In this document: piece by piece, positions 27,776-36,184 of the stretch | Layout of the letters: the number at the start of each line of letters is the position of its first letter | How positions within the stretch are numbered: the first letter of the stretch is position 1 | Assembly: GCA_019752925.1 (NCBI GenBank) | Contig: JAIELP010000001.1 | Location: 1-64,000, forward strand | From: a bacterium | GTDB lineage: Bacteria > Bdellovibrionota > Bdellovibrionia > Bdellovibrionales > Bdellovibrionaceae | Direction of reading: 5' to 3' | DNA length: 64,000 nucleotides | Notes under the pieces: model-generated | Told to the model about the DNA's origin: nothing | The model's database searches: none | The model's input: the letters and a program-made list of their open reading frames with translations, nothing else | Made by a program: the position numbers and the translations under genes

Positions 27776-28957
27776 AAAAGAACTAACGGCTACATATATA
27801 TGCCGGAAGGTAATCGCCAAATTCATTAGAGCCATACGAATCAGCTTTACTGACTCAGGTATTTGATTCTCCATGGTGTTTGCTGGAGTCATAGGTCGAG
27901 GCGTAAACTTTAAAGCTAGTATGGCATCAAAGTGACGAACAGAATAGACACTATCAAAAAACTCAGACCAAGACTCGCCTGGGAAACCAACAATGATATT
28001 GGTTTTAATGGCAATTTTTTTATTTCGAGATTTAATTTTTTCTAAAGTGTTAAAAACAAAATTTAAATCGTAGTGTCTTTGCATTTCATTCAGAATGCGT
28101 TGGTTTCCTGATTGAATAGGCATGTTTAAGCCTACAATTTTTTCGCTCGATAATAATTTAATTAAGGCCTCGGTATTATTTTTTAAATAGTGTGGATCAA
28201 AATAGTTAAGCACCACTTCGTATTGAGCATTTAATGTGGTTACACCCAACAATAATTCAGAAATATTAGACTTTATGTCTAGGCCCCAGCAGCCTATGTC
28301 GTCACCTAAAATCCAAAATAATTTTTTATTCTTTTTTAGGCCGTTTTCAAAATCTGATAAAATAGTAGGTAAGGGGCGGCTTTTTAGGCTGCCTTTGGCG
28401 CGCTTTATCGCGCAAAAAGTACATTTACCGAGACAGCCAGTCGAAGCTGTAACTAAGTGAAAGTCTTCATTAACAACAACGGTTTTAAATATATTATGGA
28501 GAGGGTTAAATTTAATACCAATTTTGCTTTCGATCCAAAAGTATAAAGGACGAAGCTTAACAACAAGTCGATGCTTATCTGAAAGAAGCTCAAAGTCGCT
28601 ACGATCAAATTGATCGGCAAAATCCAGCGACTCAGGTAGCGATCTAAGAGGTGTGCCCTCAAACTCTGTTTTCATTTTTTTCGGATTTATTTTTGGTAAA
28701 CATCCAGCCACCACCACATTTGCATTTGGGTACTTAGATTTGTATTCAGTGATCATATCAGTTGATCGGTCTTCCATTTGCTGACTGTAGGCACAGGTAT
28801 TAATTAAAATAACATCGGCGGTTTCCGCATTTTGCGCAGCGATCATTCCTTGATTAGTATAGTCTTTGCGATAGCTGTTATTTTCTTGTAAATTGGTCGC
28901 GCAGCCCTCTGTAGAGGAGATGACGTAAAACTTTTTGTTTGAATCAGAAATACTCAT
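27758..28957 (-). CDS. MiaB/RimO-like radical SAM methylthiotransferase, second copy
   Basis: 399 aa. The N-terminal UPF0004 cysteines are present (Cys19, Cys55, Cys86), as is the radical-SAM core Cys175-x3-Cys179-x2-Cys182 (TGCLGKCTFC) with AIKRAKGSLKSRPL. The protein closely parallels the 422-aa copy at 11261, sharing GC-x-TNL-x-E at the start and GDDIGCWG in the core, and also lacks a clear TRAM domain. It sits 11 bp downstream of the nucleotidyltransferase-like gene, probably in one transcript. Confidence 0.83.
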   Translation of the reverse strand: MSISDSNKKFYVISSTEGCATNLQENNSYRKDYTNQGMIAAQNAETADVILINTCAYSQQMEDRSTDMITEYKSKYPNANVVVAGCLPKINPKKMKTEFEGTPLRSLPESLDFADQFDRSDFELLSDKHRLVVKLRPLYFWIESKIGIKFNPLHNIFKTVVVNEDFHLVTASTGCLGKCTFCAIKRAKGSLKSRPLPTILSDFENGLKKNKKLFWILGDDIGCWGLDIKSNISELLLGVTTLNAQYEVVLNYFDPHYLKNNTEALIKLLSSEKIVGLNMPIQSGNQRILNEMQRHYDLNFVFNTLEKIKSRNKKIAIKTNIIVGFPGESWSEFFDSVYSVRHFDAILALKFTPRPMTPANTMENQIPESVKLIRMALMNLAITFRHIYVAVSSFLRISR

Positions 28958-28968
28958 TTAAACCATTC

Positions 28969-29943
28969 CTAACTGATTGTCTGTAATATCGCTTTACAGC
29001 CAGCTAATTTATTTTGCGTTTCCTCAATTTGTGCACTTTTGTGTTGTGAACTAAGCTTGGTAAGCAACTTAAAAAACATTTCAATTTCCTTTAAACCATG
29101 TTCTCTATACTCTTTGCGATAACATTTGCGAAGATTAATCAAAATAAACCACTCAATTTCAGCTAACATGATAGGTACAAGTTTAGCATTTATTTGAGGT
29201 AATTCAAAATCAAAATAGCAAACATACTCAGGAAAATAGATGGCAAGCATTTTAAAATCATGAGGGAGCTGGGGAGCCCACAGATAATCTTTCTTGCGAG
29301 ACACATATTCGCTCAACATTAAAAATTTAGTGCGCTCGAGCTCTGCAACGTCTTTATTATCAAAAAAGGTCAAATTGATTATGGCCGCACTTATAGATCG
29401 AAGAATTTCAGTCTCAAAAAAAACTAAATAGGGGCTGCTTTCGCTAATATGTTTTAAATTCGCGTTAATAGTATTAAAATGGTACTTCCATTTACTAGCG
29501 CGTGATTTATTTGCACGAAGATGTTCGTAATCACTCATAAATAGGCGGTGCAGGTAGACTAAAACTTTTTCTACGGCAGGTTTTTCGGAATTAAATGAAG
29601 AATTTAATTTTTTTATTAAAATAGGGTCGCGATATAGCTCATATAAATTTAGCGGGCATTTTTTTAAAAAATCGAAGGTTTCTGGAGTGTAAGAATTGAC
29701 TTCGCCTAAAAAGGGAAAAATTCTTTTGAAGAATTTATATATTTGATGAAATTGCTCACCCTGCGCCGCTGTCTGAATGAAGATACTAATGTCCAAATCG
29801 CTTTTAATAGGCTTAAAGGTTTCATTAACGTAGCTATGGCGTGGCCACACATCAATATTTAAAAAAAATTTACTGATAAATTTTAACAAGTACAGGCAAA
29901 ATACATAGGGAAGTGTAAATAGAAAATTGTAAATAGCTTGCAT
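28969..29943 (-). CDS. Nucleotidyltransferase-like protein
   Basis: 324 aa. An N-terminal hydrophobic segment (about 7-28) is followed by KSDLDISIFI, which resembles the D-x-D strand of nucleotidyltransferase-fold enzymes; the preceding Gly-Ser of the classic motif is not clear. The rest is helical and unfamiliar. Nucleotidyltransferase-like proteins accompany HprK-related kinases and PqqD proteins in some loci, which would fit here, but this is a weak assignment. It is divergent from the GT2 gene across only 42 bp. Confidence 0.45.
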   Translation of the reverse strand: MQAIYNFLFTLPYVFCLYLLKFISKFFLNIDVWPRHSYVNETFKPIKSDLDISIFIQTAAQGEQFHQIYKFFKRIFPFLGEVNSYTPETFDFLKKCPLNLYELYRDPILIKKLNSSFNSEKPAVEKVLVYLHRLFMSDYEHLRANKSRASKWKYHFNTINANLKHISESSPYLVFFETEILRSISAAIINLTFFDNKDVAELERTKFLMLSEYVSRKKDYLWAPQLPHDFKMLAIYFPEYVCYFDFELPQINAKLVPIMLAEIEWFILINLRKCYRKEYREHGLKEIEMFFKLLTKLSSQHKSAQIEETQNKLAGCKAILQTIS

Positions 29944-29985
29944 TTATATAATCCTACGTTAAATTTTAACTAAAAGGAAACCGTT

Positions 29986-30711
29986 TTGTTGAAGCTAAGT
30001 ATAATCATTCCAATTTATAACGAGATTAGAAGCCTCAACATAATTGTGGACAAAATTCTTAAGGTAGAGCTACCGATTTCGTACGAAATCATATTAGTAG
30101 ACTCTGGCAGTACAGATGGCAGCACCGAGCTGGTTCACCAGCTGGCTGATCAACATAAATTGCATTCTATATTTTTGCCGAAAAATTTGGGAAAAGGCTA
30201 TTGCATACGTCAGGCATTAAAGGAAATTAATGGCGATATAGTATTAATACAGGATGCTGATTTAGAATACGATCCCGAAGATTATAAAAACCTATTGAAA
30301 CCTTTGTTGCAGAAACAAACAAAATTTGTACTAGGCAGTAGGCATTTAAATGCTCACACCTGGAGAATAAGAACCACTAAGCGAAAAAGCCTTTACATGG
30401 AAATTATTAATTACGGCTCCGAGTTCTTAACACGACTTTTTTGCATTTTATATTCAGTCAAGCTGACCGATACACAGACCATGTATAAAATTTTTTATCG
30501 CGAATTGCTGCATGACATAGAGCTTAAATGTAATAGTTTCGATCTTGATTGGGAAATTTTAAGTAAGCTAATATTAAAAGGCCACATTCCTCTTGAAATA
30601 CCTGTTAAATATGAGTCGCGTTCAGTGCAAGAAGGAAAAAAACTACGCTTTTTTAAGGACGGCATGCAAGCACTTTATACGATTATTAAAATTCGAATTT
30701 TAAAAACTTAA
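29986..30711 (+). CDS. Glycosyltransferase family 2, DPM1-like
   Basis: 241 aa. SIIIPIYNE at the N-terminus, VDSGSTDGS (nucleotide binding), QDADLEYDPED (metal-binding D-x-D) and GSRHLN identify a processive or dolichyl-phosphate-mannose-synthase-like GT2. There are no strong membrane segments. The start is a TTG at 29986 with AAGGAAA about 6 bp upstream; no ATG lies nearby in frame. It probably makes a polyprenyl-phosphate sugar donor that a GT39-like protein could use. Confidence 0.83.
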   Translation: MLKLSIIIPIYNEIRSLNIIVDKILKVELPISYEIILVDSGSTDGSTELVHQLADQHKLHSIFLPKNLGKGYCIRQALKEINGDIVLIQDADLEYDPEDYKNLLKPLLQKQTKFVLGSRHLNAHTWRIRTTKRKSLYMEIINYGSEFLTRLFCILYSVKLTDTQTMYKIFYRELLHDIELKCNSFDLDWEILSKLILKGHIPLEIPVKYESRSVQEGKKLRFFKDGMQALYTIIKIRILKT

Positions 30712-30737
30712 TGGACTTGTAAAAGTTTTTACAAGTA

Positions 30738-32567
30738 TTAATCTTTGCTAAATTTATTGCGATAGTCTTCTTTTAGATTAAAATCTTGATCATCTTTGAG
30801 TAAAACAAAATTTTCAAGTACGAGTACATCCATGTCGGTACCCATAAAGCAACGAAATGCTTCTTCGGGCGTACATACTACGGGTTCGCCTCTGATATTA
30901 AAGCTGGTATTAATCAAAAGTGGAGTACCCGTGAGTGCATTAAAGGCTTTAATCAGGTTGTAAAATTTTGGATTTGTCTCCTCATGCACTGTTTGAATTC
31001 GAGCAGAGTAGTCCACATGTGTAATGGCTGGCACGGATGAGCGCACCTGATTTAGAAGATCTAGGCCGAATAATGCGTTTGGCTGCGCGTTTAAAACTTT
31101 TTTATCATCCTGAAGCTGCGCCACCATTAACATGTAAGGGGAGGCTTCGGAAAACTTAAACCAGCTATTTACACTTTCAGATAAAATAGCTGGGGCAAAT
31201 GGTCTAAAGGACTCTCTGAATTTAATTTTTAAATTTAGTTTCTTTTGCATGCTTGAGCTTCTTGCATCCGCAATGATAGAGCGATTTCCTAGTGCGCGTG
31301 GTCCAAACTCCATACGCCCTTGAAACCAACCTATTACTTTTTCTGCAGATAGATAATTGCAAATTACGGAATAGAGATCCGTGTTTGTGAATTTCGTATA
31401 TTTAATATTTTTCGATTTAAGAAAGTTTTCAATATATTCTTCAGAAAATTGAGGTCCGAGGTAAGAACCTTTCATGCTATCATTAAAGGGCTTTGGGCGA
31501 TCTTTAGAAAAATGCAAATAATGAGCAGCTAAGGCGGCTCCTAAAGAGCCCCCGGCATCGCCGGCGGCGGGCTGAATCCAAATATTTTTAAATATTTTCT
31601 CTTCATATATTTTACCGTTGCCGACACAGTTAAGCGCCACTCCACCGGCTAGGCAAAGATTGTCAATTTTATATTCTTGGGCAAGAAACTTACAAATTTT
31701 AAGTACCACTTCTTCTAAAACAAATTGAATAGATGCAGCCAAGTCCATATGAACTTGTGATATTTCCTCTTCCGGATTTCTGCGATTAAACTCAAAAAGC
31801 CGATCAAATTTACTATTGGTCATTTTAAGACCGGTGCAATAATCAAAATAACTCATATCAAGCTTAAAGCTACCATCCGACTTAATATCGATGAGATGAT
31901 TTTTAATTTTTTCTGCAAATATAGGTTTTCCAAATGGAGCCAACCCCATTAGTTTATACTCGCCCGAATTTACTTTAAAGCCACAATAATAAGTAAAAGC
32001 AGAATAGAGTAAGCCCAGGCTATGAGGAAAATGCAGTTCTTTTATCTTTTGTAGCTTATTGGAATTTCCTATGTAAACAGTTGTAGTGTCCCACTCTCCT
32101 ACGCCATCCATAGTTAGCACTAAGGCCTCATTGTGAGGTGAGGGGTAAAAAGCGCTTGCAGCATGACTTAAGTGATGTGAAGAAAATAAAATCGAAGCAC
32201 ACTGGGTTTCCGAAAAACCAAGGCTACGAAGCTCATCTCGCAATAATTTTTTTTGAAATAATTTTTCAGTTAACCAAAGGGGTAGTGCTTTGCTGAAAGA
32301 TACAAAGCCTCGCGGTACAAAGGCTAAATAAGTTTCTAAAAGTCTTTCAAACTTTAAAAACGGCTTTTCATAAAAAACAATGCAGTCAATTTCTTCAGGC
32401 TTACAAGCGGCGGCCTCTAAACAGTATTTAATACTCTGAGCAGGAAACGCTGAATCGTGTTTAATGCGAGTTAGGCGCTCTTCTTGGCACGCAGCAATGA
32501 TTTGTCCATTATCAATCAAACAAGCACTGCTATCATGGTAAAAAGCTGAAATTCCGATTATTTTCAT
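30738..32567 (-). CDS. NodU/CmcH-family O-carbamoyltransferase, second copy
   Basis: 609 aa. It has the canonical N-terminus FYHDSSACL, HHLSHAASAFYPSP, LTMDGVGEWDT, GGVALNCVGNG, GRMEFGPRALGNRS and C-terminal INTSFNIRGEPVV. All conserved blocks of the TobZ/NodU carbamoyltransferases are present, so it is probably active. Its ATG abuts the stop of the 49-aa DUF5989-like gene, preceded in turn by an SxtJ-like gene; the trio carbamoyltransferase-DUF5989-SxtJ recurs in glycan loci. The product presumably carries a carbamate. Confidence 0.92.
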   Translation of the reverse strand: MKIIGISAFYHDSSACLIDNGQIIAACQEERLTRIKHDSAFPAQSIKYCLEAAACKPEEIDCIVFYEKPFLKFERLLETYLAFVPRGFVSFSKALPLWLTEKLFQKKLLRDELRSLGFSETQCASILFSSHHLSHAASAFYPSPHNEALVLTMDGVGEWDTTTVYIGNSNKLQKIKELHFPHSLGLLYSAFTYYCGFKVNSGEYKLMGLAPFGKPIFAEKIKNHLIDIKSDGSFKLDMSYFDYCTGLKMTNSKFDRLFEFNRRNPEEEISQVHMDLAASIQFVLEEVVLKICKFLAQEYKIDNLCLAGGVALNCVGNGKIYEEKIFKNIWIQPAAGDAGGSLGAALAAHYLHFSKDRPKPFNDSMKGSYLGPQFSEEYIENFLKSKNIKYTKFTNTDLYSVICNYLSAEKVIGWFQGRMEFGPRALGNRSIIADARSSSMQKKLNLKIKFRESFRPFAPAILSESVNSWFKFSEASPYMLMVAQLQDDKKVLNAQPNALFGLDLLNQVRSSVPAITHVDYSARIQTVHEETNPKFYNLIKAFNALTGTPLLINTSFNIRGEPVVCTPEEAFRCFMGTDMDVLVLENFVLLKDDQDFNLKEDYRNKFSKD

Positions 32568-32717
32568 TTAAAACACAGTATAAATAAATGGAGCAACGGC
32601 TGAGCCTTTAGAGAAAACGAGTAAAAAACCCACCAAAAGCATTGCTAGTAAAAGTGGTACTAACCAATATTTTTTTCGTGTAAGTAAAAATACAGTAAAT
32701 TCTTTTATAAAACTCAT
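32568..32717 (-). CDS. DUF5989-like small membrane protein
   Basis: 49 aa, beginning MSFIKEFTVFLLTRKKYW, with one strongly hydrophobic helix (about 18-35) and a C-terminus SKGSAVAPFIYTVF. This pattern (charged or aromatic lead, single helix, G-SAVAPFIY-T ending) is that of the DUF5989 family found next to carbamoyltransferases. AGAGGTCCT provides a ribosome-binding site before the ATG at 32717. Its TAA is immediately followed by the ATG of the carbamoyltransferase and it starts 7 bp after the SxtJ-like gene, so it is certainly within that operon. Confidence 0.85.
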   Translation of the reverse strand: MSFIKEFTVFLLTRKKYWLVPLLLAMLLVGFLLVFSKGSAVAPFIYTVF

Positions 32718-32724
32718 AGGACCT

Positions 32725-33153
32725 CTAAAATTGATTTTTCATGTTACTTGTATCGGTTTCGCTATTAAGCCAATAGCTTTTCGCGGATTTGTCGATTTTT
32801 AACTTAAGAACATCTTTACCAAACAAACGAAGTAATAATCCTAACGGACTGAATGCAAAAATAAAGAGAAGCAACAATACAATAGGAGAAATTATTTTGT
32901 TGAGCAGTAGACCTAGCTTAAGCCATAAAAAATTGGGCCACTTTAATATATTCGGACAAGCCACCGAAACAAATAACAAAAACAACGATAGATAAAGTGG
33001 TGTAGCTTTAAAAGCTTGTTTGGTAAAAACAGGCCATAGGCTAATTAGTAAAAACAATGCAGCAAAAGTGAGTCCGAAGCTTCTTTCTGAGCCCAAATTG
33101 ATCTTTTCAGGTCTATCAAAATTTTCATGAGAAAAATTTTGTAATTTGGACAT
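32725..33153 (-). CDS. SxtJ-like small membrane protein
   Basis: 142 aa with a soluble N-terminus of about 25 residues, hydrophobic segments at about 26-45, 50-70 and 80-110, and the segment SPLGLLLRLFGKD, which is characteristic of the SxtJ family encoded next to carbamoyltransferases (named from the saxitoxin locus). Function is unknown; it probably anchors or assists the carbamoyltransferase at the membrane. It is the first gene of the three-gene operon, starting next to a 14-bp palindrome in the divergent promoter region. Confidence 0.75.
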   Translation of the reverse strand: MSKLQNFSHENFDRPEKINLGSERSFGLTFAALFLLISLWPVFTKQAFKATPLYLSLFLLFVSVACPNILKWPNFLWLKLGLLLNKIISPIVLLLLFIFAFSPLGLLLRLFGKDVLKLKIDKSAKSYWLNSETDTSNMKNQF

Positions 33154-33170
33154 AGTTTTTTTAAATCATA

Positions 33171-33184
33171 CAAGTTTAAACTTG
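33171..33184. promoter_or_regulatory. 14-bp perfect palindrome between divergent genes
   Basis: CAAGTTTAAACTTG is a perfect inverted repeat lying 18 bp upstream of the SxtJ-like start and about 100 bp upstream of the plus-strand radical-SAM gene. The position suits an operator for a dimeric regulator acting on one or both divergent transcripts. AT-rich palindromes of this length can arise by chance. Confidence 0.3.
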
Positions 33185-33281
33185 CATACTCCTTATACTT
33201 GTTACTGACGGTTCGCAATCTTCATTCGTTCCGCAAGCTTAGACGCTTTATGGCTAGAATTCCTAAACGTATTTCAGCATA

Positions 33282-34514
33282 ATGTGTACAGTGACTCAAG
33301 ATAATAAAGTTTTCTGTATATTACCGTGGATTCATACGCAAATCAGGCAAAATGGTGACGTATACCCGTGCTGTCGGGTCAAACATAGGTTTTCGTACGG
33401 ATCTACACTAAACAATACGATGGACCAAATCTGGAATTCAGAGGAAATTAAAAAAGTTAGGGTCGACATGCTGGCGGGAACTCCTCAAAGCTTTTGCGAC
33501 GACTGCTATACAATCGAAAAGCTTGGCTCGCAAAGTTACCGTCAAATGGTTAATGCTGATTTTAAAGATGAGTTTTATCGACTTGAACAAACAGATCAAA
33601 CTGGGCATCTGAGTAATGAAAGCATTATATATCTTGATATTAGGTTTTCCAACGTTTGTAATTTTAAGTGTCGCTCATGCAATCCCGATAGCAGCAACAG
33701 CTGGCACGATGACTATAAAAAAGTGCATCCTGATTATCAAAATGATAAGCGTACTCACAAGCTGGCTCTCGACAGCAAAACGGTAATTTCTGACATTGAA
33801 AAATATTTGCCTAAAATCAAAAAAATTTATTTTGCTGGCGGTGAGCCACTTTTAGACGAAAACCACTATCTTCTGCTTGAAAAATTAATTGAACTTAAAC
33901 GCACCGATGTAGAGTTAAACTACAATACAAATTTGTCACATTTAAATTTCAAAAAATGGAATGCAATCGCCTTGTGGAAACAGTTTTCGTTTGTAAAAAT
34001 TAGTGCCAGCATTGATTCCATAGGTCCAAGTTTGGAACTAATTCGAAAAGGTGCAGTCTGGGATGATATAAAAAATAATTTGCATGTAATCAAAAGCTTT
34101 CTTCCTACGGCCAGATTACAGATCTACCCCACTCTTAGTGTTATGAACTGCTATAAGATAACAGAATTAATAGATTATTTTTTAAAGAAGGATTTTTTTA
34201 AAATCCCACAGCAGTTTGAAGTTAACATGCTAAATGACCCAGATTATATAAACGTTAGCGTTTTAAATCGTACAGAAATTGATAAATTAGAAAATCACTA
34301 TAAAATGTATTTACAAAGCATAACTTCAATATGCGACCCTCTTGTACTGAGTCATTTTAGTGAAGAGTTAGAAAGAATAATTAAATTTGCTCGCCATCAA
34401 GACTACACTCATTTGCGCAATAAATTCAGAGTCTATACTTTTATTTTGGACGGCGTTCGAAAAGAAAAAACAATAGATGTTCTTCCTGAGCTTTTTAATC
34501 TTCTTTATGAATAA
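33282..34514 (+). CDS. Radical SAM protein with N-terminal twitch/SPASM block
   Basis: 410 aa. The N-terminal cysteine segment FCILPWIHTQIRQNGDVYPC, then CRVKHRF, DQIWNSEE and FCDDC, forms an auxiliary-cluster block ahead of the radical-SAM core Cys126-x3-Cys130-x2-Cys133 (CNFKCRSC) and YFAGGEPLLDE. The long tail is predicted helical. Twitch-type radical-SAM proteins of this order are frequent in glycan and nucleotide-sugar loci. The start overlaps the stop of a 10-codon reading frame (33250-33282) by one base. Confidence 0.83.
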   Translation: MCTVTQDNKVFCILPWIHTQIRQNGDVYPCCRVKHRFSYGSTLNNTMDQIWNSEEIKKVRVDMLAGTPQSFCDDCYTIEKLGSQSYRQMVNADFKDEFYRLEQTDQTGHLSNESIIYLDIRFSNVCNFKCRSCNPDSSNSWHDDYKKVHPDYQNDKRTHKLALDSKTVISDIEKYLPKIKKIYFAGGEPLLDENHYLLLEKLIELKRTDVELNYNTNLSHLNFKKWNAIALWKQFSFVKISASIDSIGPSLELIRKGAVWDDIKNNLHVIKSFLPTARLQIYPTLSVMNCYKITELIDYFLKKDFFKIPQQFEVNMLNDPDYINVSVLNRTEIDKLENHYKMYLQSITSICDPLVLSHFSEELERIIKFARHQDYTHLRNKFRVYTFILDGVRKEKTIDVLPELFNLLYE

Positions 34515-34528
34515 TATTGTATTCTGTT

Positions 34529-35260
34529 CTATTTGGTAGAATCAACGGCCTCATTCATATTGATAATTAAATCTAGCGTTTCTCCGTGTTTAACTTGGAT
34601 TTTTTTAAATACGGCTTTATTTGTTTTGGTATTTATAGCAACGACATCTATTTCGCGTTCGGCGATAATCGGATACATAACTAAAGGAAGTGTATCAATA
34701 AGCTGAAAACCATTAATTTTAATTTTTACATCAATATTTTCTTCAGTTAAATTTAAATTAATATAGCCTTTTTTGTTTTCAACTAACTGCTGGTAAGTGG
34801 TTTTTTTATTAACAGCTTTATTTTCAGCCTGATTTGCTGCGGCTGTTGTTGCGGCGGTCTTCGTGTTTGTGTTTTCACTAACCGCTGCTAGATCTCGTAC
34901 TTTTAGCGTTTTTTTAAATTTCGGCATAAGTACTCTATTGAGCGCAAAATAGCCAAATACTAATAAGCATACAGCGATGGCGTATTTTAAATAGCGATCT
35001 CCGCCCTTTTCTGCAGATGCATATTCAACTGTTTTCTCGGGTTCAGGTCTATTGTTTTTAATTAATACTGAGATTGGTGCCACATATTTACTTTGATCGT
35101 TTATATCTTCATGTGGCTGTTCCGGAGTACTTTCAATTAATGCTGAAAAGTCGTGATTTTCGCTTGCAGGGTTTGACATTTTTTCATCAAAACCATCCGG
35201 CAAGTCTGAAGTATTTTCGTGTTTATCGGTAGGAATAATTTTTTTAAACGTATTGGACAT
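34529..35260 (-). CDS. Single-pass membrane protein with PEGA-like C-terminus
   Basis: 243 aa. A charged cytoplasmic region of about 90 residues, one membrane helix (YAIAVCLLVFGYFALNRVL), an Ala/Asn/Lys-rich linker and a C-terminal beta domain beginning GYINLNLTEEN, with GFQLIDTLPL and QVKHGETLDLIINM. The terminal part resembles PEGA modules, often surface or periplasmic binding domains. Possible roles are envelope sensing or anchoring. It converges on the radical-SAM gene with a 14-bp gap and marks the edge of the biosynthetic locus. Confidence 0.55.
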   Translation of the reverse strand: MSNTFKKIIPTDKHENTSDLPDGFDEKMSNPASENHDFSALIESTPEQPHEDINDQSKYVAPISVLIKNNRPEPEKTVEYASAEKGGDRYLKYAIAVCLLVFGYFALNRVLMPKFKKTLKVRDLAAVSENTNTKTAATTAAANQAENKAVNKKTTYQQLVENKKGYINLNLTEENIDVKIKINGFQLIDTLPLVMYPIIAEREIDVVAINTKTNKAVFKKIQVKHGETLDLIINMNEAVDSTK

Positions 35261-35368
35261 ATTTTAAATGTAGCTCCTGATAAGTTATCGGAATTTAATG
35301 ACCCATCTTAAAAAAATTGTTGTTTCATTTCGAGACAAACTCTAACATCATTGACATAAGGTGGCTTT

Positions 35369-36184
35369 ATGAAACAACTGAATCAATCTTACTTAATGTT
35401 TTTAGTTTTAGCGGTCTTAATGATGGGCGGATGCCAGTCTCAACCTGTTGTTAAAAAATCGGATGCTCTTTGGAATATTGTTAACAATCAGTGCGTTCCC
35501 AAAAAAAAATCGGGTCAAAAACCTGCCCCTTGTGACGAAGTTACTTTTATAAAATCACAAGAGCAAGGATATGTTATTTTGAAAGATTTAAATGGTCCTT
35601 TGCAGTATCTATTAATGCCCGTGGCAAAAATTACTGGTGTTGAAAGTCCGGAACTTTTAAATACTAATGAACCTAATTATTTTTACGAATCATGGAACGC
35701 TCGTTCGTATATGATCAAAAGATACGGAGCTGATATTCCAGCTGATGACATATCTTTGACGGTTAATTCAGAACTTGGAAGAAGTCAGAATCACCTACAT
35801 GTGCACATTTCATGCATACGCTCGGATATCAAAAAAATTGTTAATGAAAACTTAGCAAAAATAAATTCAAAATGGAATGATTTTCCAATTGAGATACTCG
35901 GACATAAATACCGAGCTATTAAAATTAGTGAATCCGAATTTAAGAAAAATAATATTTTTTCTTTAGTGGCTGCAGATATTCCAGATGGTGATAAAAATAT
36001 TAATCGATACGGAATTGCTATGATGGCTGTAAAAAACAAAAAGAAAGGCCATGATTTTATAGTATTAACTTCAAGGGCTGACTTGCTAAAACTTAATCGT
36101 GGCTCAGTAGAGGAAATACAAGATCATTTGTGTCCACAACTATCACAGGAACTACTTAAAAAAATTCAACCAGGCCGACAATAG
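35369..36184 (+). CDS. cdh: CDP-diacylglycerol pyrophosphatase, lipoprotein form
   Basis: 271 aa. A lipobox (VLMMGGC, Cys22) ends the signal sequence, so the protein is probably lipidated. The body matches Cdh: LWNIVNNQCVP, VLLDLNGPLQYLLMP-like text (VILKDLNGPLQYLLMP), and the HIT-type motif SQNHLHVHISC carrying the catalytic His triad. It hydrolyses CDP-diacylglycerol to CMP and phosphatidate in the envelope. An AAGGTGG ribosome-binding site precedes the ATG. Its stop overlaps the GTG of the ABC ATPase by one base, though the functional link to that importer is unclear. Confidence 0.88.
   Translation: MKQLNQSYLMFLVLAVLMMGGCQSQPVVKKSDALWNIVNNQCVPKKKSGQKPAPCDEVTFIKSQEQGYVILKDLNGPLQYLLMPVAKITGVESPELLNTNEPNYFYESWNARSYMIKRYGADIPADDISLTVNSELGRSQNHLHVHISCIRSDIKKIVNENLAKINSKWNDFPIEILGHKYRAIKISESEFKKNNIFSLVAADIPDGDKNINRYGIAMMAVKNKKKGHDFIVLTSRADLLKLNRGSVEEIQDHLCPQLSQELLKKIQPGRQ

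Noticed and set aside
35260..35369. TPP riboswitch ahead of the ThiXYZ-like importer
   Set aside because: No CUGAGA or GACCUGA-type conserved blocks were found in the intergenic region; the importer is also second in the operon.
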